Source of the DNA: Flavobacterium sp.
GTDB lineage: Bacteria; Bacteroidota; Bacteroidia; Flavobacteriales; Flavobacteriaceae
Direction of reading: 5' to 3'
Assembly: GCA_018062725.1 (NCBI GenBank)
Contig: JAGORP010000012.1
Span: forward strand, 1 to 33,764
DNA: 33,764 nucleotides
Position numbers and translations under genes: made by a program. Below, piece after piece: positions 24,344 to 31,200 of this stretch (positions within the stretch are counted from its first letter, which is position 1; the number at the start of each line of letters is the position of its first letter). The notes under the pieces were generated by a model, which searched no databases, was not told where the DNA came from, and was given only the letters and a program-made list of their open reading frames with translations.

Positions 24344-25339
24344 TTAATTAATTGCAGGACAATTACAATCATATTTCTCTTTCTTACAACCAAAGTCAAA
24401 CCCTAGTGTAAGTTGGTGAAAACCACCCGTATCAAATTTAATATCACCCATCACATTGGAATAGGTATAACCAAACATGAATTTTTTATAATTCACCCCT
24501 ACTAAAGGCGTGATATATTGTAATTTCTGATTTTTTAATTGCGTGCCATTAATATATTGCGCACTATCAAAACTTCTTCTGTAAGATAAACCAGCCCATA
24601 TTTTTCCAAAATCTACTGCTTTGTACGCTTTTAAATTGACATCTATCGATTTTTCTTTTGTTCTTTCTGTTAACTGAAACATTAATGAAGGCTCCCATAA
24701 TAACTTTCTAGAATCTCCAATAGTATATCCAGCACTTAAAATGTATTTACGCAGGTTATCCGACTCGTATTCGGTATACAAATCCCTACTTCTAAACAAT
24801 GCATTTTTTACTGTAGCATGAGCATTGAAATCTAAGAAGTTGTACGAAGCACCGAAATCCACATTAAAATAAGAGGCTCTTTGCAAGATTCCAGCAATAA
24901 TCGGATCGAAATCGGTCATATCAAAACTTGTTTCATCCAATTGATTTTGAACCAATCCAGCACTTAAACCAAAAGACAACTGATTTAAATCAACCGTACT
25001 TCTTGAAAACATGATGTGATGCGCATAGGTCAATTTAGCTCCTTTTTGTGAATGATATCCATTTTTATCATTAAAAAGAATCAAACCTAAAGCCGATCCT
25101 TTATCACCAATTTTACCGTTATAACTTAATGTTTGCAATGCTGGTGCATCTTCATTACCAAACCATTGTTGACGAGCTGTTAATCTAATTTTAGAACAAT
25201 TAGAAGCTCCTGCCATAGAAGGATGTAACAAATAATAATTATCCGACAAATAATCAGAATAAACTGCTATACCTTCTTGAGAGATAGAAATTTGTGTTAC
25301 AAAAAAACATAACAACAAAAGTATTTTCTTAAAATTCAT
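24344..25339 (-). CDS. PorP/SprF-family type IX secretion outer-membrane protein
   Basis: PorP/SprF proteins are 14-strand-type outer-membrane barrels linked to the T9SS; many partner a specific secreted adhesin for surface delivery. The 331-residue product has a signal peptide (1 to about 20, FVTQISISQ). It then shows the family landmarks: YLLHPSMAGASNC near residue 36, RQQWFG (55-60), and YNGKIGDKGSALGLILFNDKNGYHSQKGA. The C-terminal region ends in several amphipathic strands and an unusual Cys-rich tail, CKKEKYDCNCPAIN. No large adhesin gene lies beside it, so it is a solitary copy here. A -7-like element is found 51 bases upstream. Confidence 0.92.
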   Translation of the reverse strand: MNFKKILLLLCFFVTQISISQEGIAVYSDYLSDNYYLLHPSMAGASNCSKIRLTARQQWFGNEDAPALQTLSYNGKIGDKGSALGLILFNDKNGYHSQKGAKLTYAHHIMFSRSTVDLNQLSFGLSAGLVQNQLDETSFDMTDFDPIIAGILQRASYFNVDFGASYNFLDFNAHATVKNALFRSRDLYTEYESDNLRKYILSAGYTIGDSRKLLWEPSLMFQLTERTKEKSIDVNLKAYKAVDFGKIWAGLSYRRSFDSAQYINGTQLKNQKLQYITPLVGVNYKKFMFGYTYSNVMGDIKFDTGGFHQLTLGFDFGCKKEKYDCNCPAIN

Positions 25340-25389
25340 GCTTTAGGAATTATTGTCTTCAAAAAAGACCAATTTTTAATGTTTGACTC

Positions 25390-25397
25390 CAAAGATA
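25390..25397 (-). promoter_or_regulatory. -7-like element of the PorP/SprF gene
   Basis: On the minus strand TATCTTTG fits the -7 consensus, 51 bases before the start codon. No TTG lies 17-23 bases further upstream, so it is only a partial match. Confidence 0.4.
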
Positions 25398-25618
25398 TAA
25401 TTTTTTGCTTTTAATTAAACTCTTATGCAAACAATTTTAAAAAAAATGAAAAAAGTTAATTTTAATGCAAAAAAAACATCAAAAGAAGTTATGACAAAAT
25501 TGTTTCTTAATTTTGCTTCGAAATTAAAATCATGAAATGAACAGCTTCTAAAATTAGTGCAAAACGAAATGAATCTGTACCATAAAAATGAACCGTAAAA
25601 AATAAAAAATAGCAGTAT

Positions 25619-26515
25619 ATGAAACTTATCACTATAAAAGAAACGAACAACCCAAGCATCTTAAAATTTAAATTCTCTTATTTTATTTGCCCAAACCAAA
25701 GCTATGAGTACAAAAACATTGACGAATGTGCCGATTCTCCTTTGGCACAACAATTGTTTTACTTACCATTTGTCAAAACAGTATACATCTCTGGTAACTT
25801 TATAGCCATTGAAAAATTTAGTATTGTAGAATGGGACGATGTAAAATTTGAGGTTGCCGAACAAATGGAAGCTTATGTGAATGCAGGTGGCGAAGTGGTA
25901 AAAGCAAAAGAAAATCCAAAAAAATTACCCTTTACGGTTTATGCCGAAAGCACGCCAAATCCTTCGGTTATGAAATTTGTTGCCAATAAAGCGCTTACAA
26001 AATCGATAGTGGAATGCAAAAACATAGATGAAACCGAAGCATCTCCCCTAGCCAAAGCTTTATTCCAATTTCCATATGTAAAAGAAGTTTTTATTGATGA
26101 GAATTACGTTTCAGTCACAAAATATGCCGTAAACGAATGGCAAGAAGTAACCAATGAAGTGCGTTCCTTTATTAAGGAGTTTTTAGAAAACGGGAATATT
26201 GCAGTAGATGAAACGAAGATCGCTACTTCCGCTGCTGTTGAGAAACAACAAATTGCCAATTTTGATGCCTTAGACGTTACCTCGCAAAAAATCATTAATA
26301 TTATCGAAGAATACATCAAACCAGCCGTAGCTGCCGATGGTGGTAACATTCTTTTCGATTCTTTTTCGGAAGCAGACAAAAAAGTTAGAGTTATATTACA
26401 AGGTGCCTGCAGCGGCTGTCCATCTTCTACCTTTACATTAAAGAACGGGATAGAGAACATGTTAAAGGAAATGCTTCACGATCAAGAGATTAGTGTAGAA
26501 GCGCTCAACGGATAA
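25619..26515 (+). CDS. Nfu/NifU-family iron-sulfur carrier with duplicated Nfu N-terminal domain
   Basis: The 298-residue protein contains three modules. Two tandem Nfu N-terminal domains occupy about 1-88 and 101-185. The matching elements NNPSILKF and PNPSVMKF, SPLAQQLFYLPFVKTVYI and SPLAKALFQFPYVKEVFI show they are an internal duplication. The C-terminal NifU domain (about 215-298) carries the cluster-binding CxxC in GACSGCPSST (C264, C267) after AVAADGGNI. Nfu proteins receive or deliver [4Fe-4S] clusters. The second N-terminal copy keeps the family pattern more closely (ESTPNPSVMKF) than the first, which has lost the threonine-proline signature. The start is an ATG. The gene seems to stand alone. 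Confidence 0.93.
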   Translation: MKLITIKETNNPSILKFKFSYFICPNQSYEYKNIDECADSPLAQQLFYLPFVKTVYISGNFIAIEKFSIVEWDDVKFEVAEQMEAYVNAGGEVVKAKENPKKLPFTVYAESTPNPSVMKFVANKALTKSIVECKNIDETEASPLAKALFQFPYVKEVFIDENYVSVTKYAVNEWQEVTNEVRSFIKEFLENGNIAVDETKIATSAAVEKQQIANFDALDVTSQKIINIIEEYIKPAVAADGGNILFDSFSEADKKVRVILQGACSGCPSSTFTLKNGIENMLKEMLHDQEISVEALNG

Positions 26516-26517
26516 TA

Positions 26518-26548
26518 TTGTTTTTGTAGTTTAAAATGAGTAACTTTA
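26518..26548 (+). promoter_or_regulatory. Probable promoter of the dodecin gene
   Basis: TTG (26518-26520), a 20-base spacer and TAACTTTA (26541-26548) match the consensus except for the last base of the -7 element. The ATG is 29 bases downstream. Confidence 0.45.
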
Positions 26549-26577
26549 GTAGCTAATAATCATTTAAACTAAAAACT

Positions 26578-26778
26578 ATGTCAGTCTTAAAAGTAATCGA
26601 AGTATTATCAAACTCTACTGTGAGTTGGGAAGATGCCACTAAAAAAGCCGTAGAAAAAGCTTCAAAATCAGTAAAAAACATTCGTTCGGTGTATGTACAA
26701 GAACAAAGTGCTTCTGTAAACAACAATGCAGTAACCGAGTTTAGGGTGAATTTAAAATTAACCTTCGAAATCGAATAA
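26578..26778 (+). CDS. Dodecin (flavin-binding storage protein)
   Basis: Dodecins are 60-75-residue proteins that assemble as hollow dodecamers and bind flavins (FMN, riboflavin or their breakdown products) or coenzyme A. The 66-residue product shows the beta-helix-beta-beta pattern. The flavin-stacking tryptophan is W17 in STVSWEDATKKAVEKASKS. The region NIRSVYVQEQSASV and the final strand EFRVNLKLTFEIE match the family. The gene is short but complete, with its own promoter candidate and a clear terminator, so it is a single-gene unit. Confidence 0.93.
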   Translation: MSVLKVIEVLSNSTVSWEDATKKAVEKASKSVKNIRSVYVQEQSASVNNNAVTEFRVNLKLTFEIE

Positions 26779-26794
26779 ATAAGTCAAGAATTTT

Positions 26795-26830
26795 AAAAAT
26801 GCGTTTCCATTTTAAGGTAACGCATTTTTA
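26795..26830 (+). terminator. Terminator of the dodecin gene
   Basis: AAAAATGCGTT (26795-26805) pairs with AACGCATTTTT (26819-26829) around a 13-base loop, and T residues follow. Confidence 0.88.
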
Positions 26831-26890
26831 AATTATCGAACAAGATTTCGTATTATTGTATCTAAACATAAATCAAAAAAACTAAAAAAA

Positions 26891-27250
26891 ATGGGAATTG
26901 GAAATTTTATAAAGAACCTATTCGGTTCTAAGAAAGTAGACGAAATCGTAGATCAAGCAGAAAACTTTGCTGATGATGCCATTGCAAAAGCTAAAGAAAG
27001 CGCCGCACCACTTGTAGACAAGGTTGAAGAATTTGCAGAACAAGCAGGTGAAAAAGTAAAAGAATTTGTCCCTCAAGCTGCTAGCGCTATTGACAACGTG
27101 GTAGAAACTGTAAAAGAAAAAGCAGAAATCGCCATAGATAAAGTAGAAGAATTAGCCCATGGCGCTGTAGATTCTGCTAAAGAAAAAGCAGCTGAATTTA
27201 AAAATGCAGCTGAAGAAACTACAGAAGAAACTGCCGAGGAAACCAAATAA
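26891..27250 (+). CDS. Helical LEA-like or apolipoprotein-like protein of unknown function
   Basis: The 119-residue product starts with MGIGNFIKNLFGSKK and is otherwise a series of amphipathic 11-residue-like repeats with alternating Ala, Lys, Glu and Val (VDKVEEFAEQAGEKVKEFV, then VETVKEKAEIAIDKVEELA). The tail is Glu/Thr-rich. There is no signal peptide or cysteine. Such sequences resemble LEA group 3 and apolipoprotein-type proteins that coat membranes or are disordered until stressed. The family match is by composition only. It has its own terminator, and no good promoter match was found. Its neighbours are dodecin and MscS. Confidence 0.75.
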   Translation: MGIGNFIKNLFGSKKVDEIVDQAENFADDAIAKAKESAAPLVDKVEEFAEQAGEKVKEFVPQAASAIDNVVETVKEKAEIAIDKVEELAHGAVDSAKEKAAEFKNAAEETTEETAEETK

Positions 27251-27271
27251 TTACAGTATTATTACAATACC

Positions 27272-27302
27272 AAGGTTAGGGAGTTTCCCTAACCTTTTTT
27301 AT
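27272..27302 (+). terminator. Terminator of the LEA-like gene
   Basis: AAGGTTAGGGA (27272-27282) pairs perfectly with TCCCTAACCTT (27286-27296) around GTT, followed by a T run to 27300. Confidence 0.93.
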
Positions 27303-27311
27303 AGCTAAAAA

Positions 27312-28070
27312 ATGGAAAACAAAGAATACTATTTAAACACATTAAAAAAATTCCTATTTGATTATTCTGCTAATATAATCACAGCCTTAATTATCCTTTT
27401 TGTTGGACTATGGTTATCAAAATTTATTGCGAAAAGCTTTAAAAGGGTTCTCTTAAGTCGCGGTGTAGAAGTAACCTTAGTCGAATTTTTAGAAGACTTA
27501 GTGTTTTGGGGTATTAGAGGTTTGGTTTTTATAGCCGTGATTTCAAAACTGGGGGTAGAAACATCTTCTTTCGTTGCAATTTTAGGAGCTGCCGGACTAG
27601 CCGTTGGTTTATCGCTTCAAGGGTCCTTAGCAAATTTTGCAGGTGGCATACTAATTGTTTTATTCAAACCTTTTAAAGTAGGTGACAAAATAGACGTACA
27701 AGGTGAAATTGGAAACGTTGAAGACATTCAAATCTTTTCCACCAAAATTCGAACATCAAATAACCATACGGTTTACGTACCGAACGGATTATTGTCGAAC
27801 GGAAAAATTAAGAATCTTTCTCAAAAAATCACTACTAGATCCGATTTCGAAATTGCTATTACACACCAACAAAATGCTACCGAAATCAAATCAAAAATTC
27901 AACAATGTTTTGCGGCTAGTACCCTTATTTTAAAAGAACCTAAGCCCGAAGTTTATATTTCGAATTATTCTGAATCGGGTATTATTTATTTGGTACGTAT
28001 TTGGACAGAAAACAACAATGCTACACAAGCAAAATCAGACATCTTAAGCGCTATTCTTTCGCAACATTGA
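27312..28070 (+). CDS. Small-conductance mechanosensitive channel (MscS family)
   Basis: MscS channels open under membrane tension and release solutes during osmotic downshift. The 252-residue protein is the short, three-helix form. TM1 (about 18-38) and TM2 (about 64-84) are followed by the pore-lining TM3 with the Gly/Ala pattern GAAGLAVGLSLQGSLANFAGG (about 91-111). The beta domain follows with KPFKVGDKIDVQGEIGNVEDI and the HTVYVPNGLLSNGKIKN element. The cytoplasmic alpha/beta domain is shorter than in E. coli MscS. It starts 10 bases after the preceding terminator and has its own terminator. Confidence 0.94.
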   Translation: MENKEYYLNTLKKFLFDYSANIITALIILFVGLWLSKFIAKSFKRVLLSRGVEVTLVEFLEDLVFWGIRGLVFIAVISKLGVETSSFVAILGAAGLAVGLSLQGSLANFAGGILIVLFKPFKVGDKIDVQGEIGNVEDIQIFSTKIRTSNNHTVYVPNGLLSNGKIKNLSQKITTRSDFEIAITHQQNATEIKSKIQQCFAASTLILKEPKPEVYISNYSESGIIYLVRIWTENNNATQAKSDILSAILSQH

Positions 28071-28080
28071 ACCCATATTA

Positions 28081-28114
28081 AAAATCCGTTTACAAAGCTG
28101 TAAACGGATTTTTA
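28081..28114 (+). terminator. Terminator of the MscS gene
   Basis: AAAATCCGTTTAC (28081-28093) pairs with GTAAACGGATTTT (28100-28112) around AAAGCT, with T following. Confidence 0.92.
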
Positions 28115-28143
28115 TTTGTACTATATAAATGATTGCGGTAACC

Positions 28144-28218
28144 TCATGACTCTTGAAACCAAAAATCATCTTTGATTACTATTTCTTCACCTGAAATAAT
28201 ATTAGACCTAAACCTTAG
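28144..28218 (-). other. Possible gene remnant downstream of sprA
   Basis: On the minus strand a 24-codon frame without ATG runs from a stop at 28219-28221 to a TGA at 28144-28146. It encodes a protein-like tail, IISGEEIVIKDDFWFQES. It begins 17 bases downstream of the sprA stop. No terminator with a T run is visible after sprA. The fragment may be the surviving end of a lost gene, or chance. I see no further gene in 28115-28235. Confidence 0.25.
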
Positions 28219-28235
28219 CTAATCAGGCCCTTTTT

Positions 28236-31200
28236 TTAATTTCCAAAATTGTAACGCAAAGTCAATCCGGCTCTAATGTTAGTAATCGGAAATGAAGTCG
28301 AAATAACAGCTTTTGAAAAAGAATAATCAAAATAAAACAAAGTGGTTAAGTTGGTACTAAACTTATAATCACCCGTGACTTTAGCCGAAATTAAGTTTTG
28401 ACCACCACCTAACTGATTGTTATCATAATCTAAGTTACGAACAATGGTTTTATTGTTTCGGTAAGACACATCACCTCTTAAATTAATATCACTTTTGATC
28501 AGTCCAGTAGCATTATCTGCCAATCGAGAACGAATCGTAACATCTTTGATTCGGTAACCCAAACCAAGAGTATATTCTACCCCTTTCAATTCAGTTAGTA
28601 AACTATTATCGAAACTTAACGCCAAGGTGCGGTCTTTCTTCATTTCAGCTAATAGCTTAATCGAATTTTTCAGCTCCATATCAAATCGCATTAATGGACT
28701 AAATTGCTCAGTAACGTTTATATTTGAAATAATATTTTTGTTATGATAATTCCCATTTGCATCGATACCATTAGGGTTTTTATCGTACTCAAAATTAGAA
28801 CGGAACGAGTTAATTGTATATGCCGCTTTATAAGCATGTTGCAAAGAAAAACGTTTGAACTTGTCTTTAAAAAACTTATAACGCATTAAACCGGTATATT
28901 TTAAAGTCCAGTTCGGGATAGGCACACTTCTAAAAGCATCTAACGAAATTCCCGACGCATTAGCTCCTGTATAAGCAGAAAGGAATGAAGGCAATAAAAC
29001 AGCCTGACTATTTTTGCTATATCCAAGAGGAAATCCATCAAGATCTCTTTCAGTTATACCTCTTTGTGCCGCCAATCGATTAGCGATAATAATTCTATTA
29101 TCTCTAAAGCTTTGAAATGCATCTGAAGTCGTTTCATCACTTTTAGAAAATGCAGTACGAATTAAATTAGTTGTAATAGAATAATTTCCAGTATTATAGG
29201 GTGAGTGCGAATTGTATACCCCATTTTGCGTGTCATACTGTTCTGAGAAATTGGTGGCCATTGTTCTATCGGCTGCTAAATCAATTTTAAAATCAGGAAA
29301 CAGTTCAATATTTGCGGTAGCATTGATTTGCTTGTTATTTATTCTGGTAAAATTCTGATTGAACTCAGGGTAATTAGTCAACCATCCATTTCTAGCAGCT
29401 TCAAAACGCACATCATCCTGTAAACCAAATACGAAACCTAAAGATGGTTTTGAAGATCCTAAAAATCCAACCGAAGGCAAATAACCCGGCAACATCGTAC
29501 CATTGGTTTCGTTATAAATGATTTGGATATTTTTTAAACTGGTAGCAACACCAATTAAACCATCCACAAACACATTTGGCTTGATCTCTTTGTCTTTCGT
29601 TTTAGGCTTGGCTACGACTTTTTCCCCAGGTTTTGGAGCTGAAGGTGGTAGCGGTGCCGCAGCTGTACTTTTTTGTGTTTTCTTTTTCTCACTTCTTTTT
29701 ACAAAACCGATGTACTTATAAAAAGTATCCATTGTAAAAGTTGTATTCAATTTATGGGTATTTGCATTTTGAATCGTGTTCCCTAAATTGTATTCATTTC
29801 CTAAGTCATCTTCAATCGTTTGAAGAGCCAAAGAAGCTTTTTGCCAACTATAATCACCCGTGTAAGTATAATCAGACTTCATAAACGACAAAAATGGTAT
29901 TTTATTTAAAGGTAACTCATAATTAACGGTAAGCTGTTGAGCATGTTGATTAGGAGTTCCGATGTTTAAATAATCATCCCAAATGGTAAAACTATCAATT
30001 GGATTGTTATTTTCGTCTAAATAATTACGAACCAAATTAGCCGAAGTTGCTGTATAATTAAGTCGCAATGATTTGGCTAAATTATACCCAAAACCATAAT
30101 TATAATTAAACATATAATTACGTTTATACAGAGGATCCAACGGAATACCTTCCACTTCCACTTGACGAAATTGTTGTTTGTTGTACTGGCGTAAGATAGT
30201 CGAACTAAAATTGACATTGTTTGGTAAAAAGTTGAAATTGAAATCACTTAAAAGCTTCCAATAAGTACTTTTTTTCATGAATTTCGTTTTCTTAAACGGT
30301 TCAATTGTTTTCGGTTTAAAAGTGAAGGCGTAATCGGCAGATGTTCTTAATTGTTGATCGATTAAACTTTCAATTTCAAAATCATGGTGCTCCACTTCGG
30401 TAAAGGAATAGGATAAAGTCAAGTTTTCTGGATCATAAAAACGTTGCTTTTGTTCAGGAGCTCTGTCTTTTCTAACACCAATTAAATTGAAGCTGGTACG
30501 TTTTGTGAAATCTTGAGCTCTTTTCTCTAGATTTTTCTTTTCAGCAGGATTTTCGGTAACTTCAATTAATTGTTTTAATTTGATATCCTGATTAAATGGA
30601 TCGTATTCTGGCGTAATAATTTGCTCTCCGATAGCATAATTGAAAGGCAAATTTAAGCCCCATTTTTTGGGCAATAATTTACCCACATTAACATTGGTTA
30701 CAATATCATACTGTTTCGAATCTTCACGACTTCTTTCGTTTGGCCCTTGTTCTAAAGAACCAAAACCGATAGTTCCCATTCTACCCGTTGCTGAAAGTGT
30801 AAGTAAGTCGGCCATATTGGTATCAACACTTGCAATAGCAGCCATTCCGCCTTCATTATCCATATCGGCTAAACGCAATTCATTAAACCAAACCTCACCG
30901 CGAATATCACTGCTATGTCTGTTTTTTACCCCTACCATTAAGGTACGTATTTGTCCAAAGTTTGGATTTCCTTTGATACCAATTCGTAATTTATTAGGTT
31001 TTGTGAGTGCTGATTGATCCAATTCCTCTTCGTTTTTAAAGAAAATTCCATTGGCATCTACTGGCTGAGTTCCGTTTAAGTTTAATATTTTCAACTTGGT
31101 TAACAAGGCCGTCTGTAATTCTATTTCATTAGTGATTGGCCAAATTTGTTCTGCTGTAATTGCGTTTTGCGGCGTTACTTTTAATGGAATTTCAACTTGA

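Noticed and set aside
30640..31017. 125-codon plus-strand frame inside sprA
   Set aside because: It is antisense to conserved SprA sequence and has no start context or family match.
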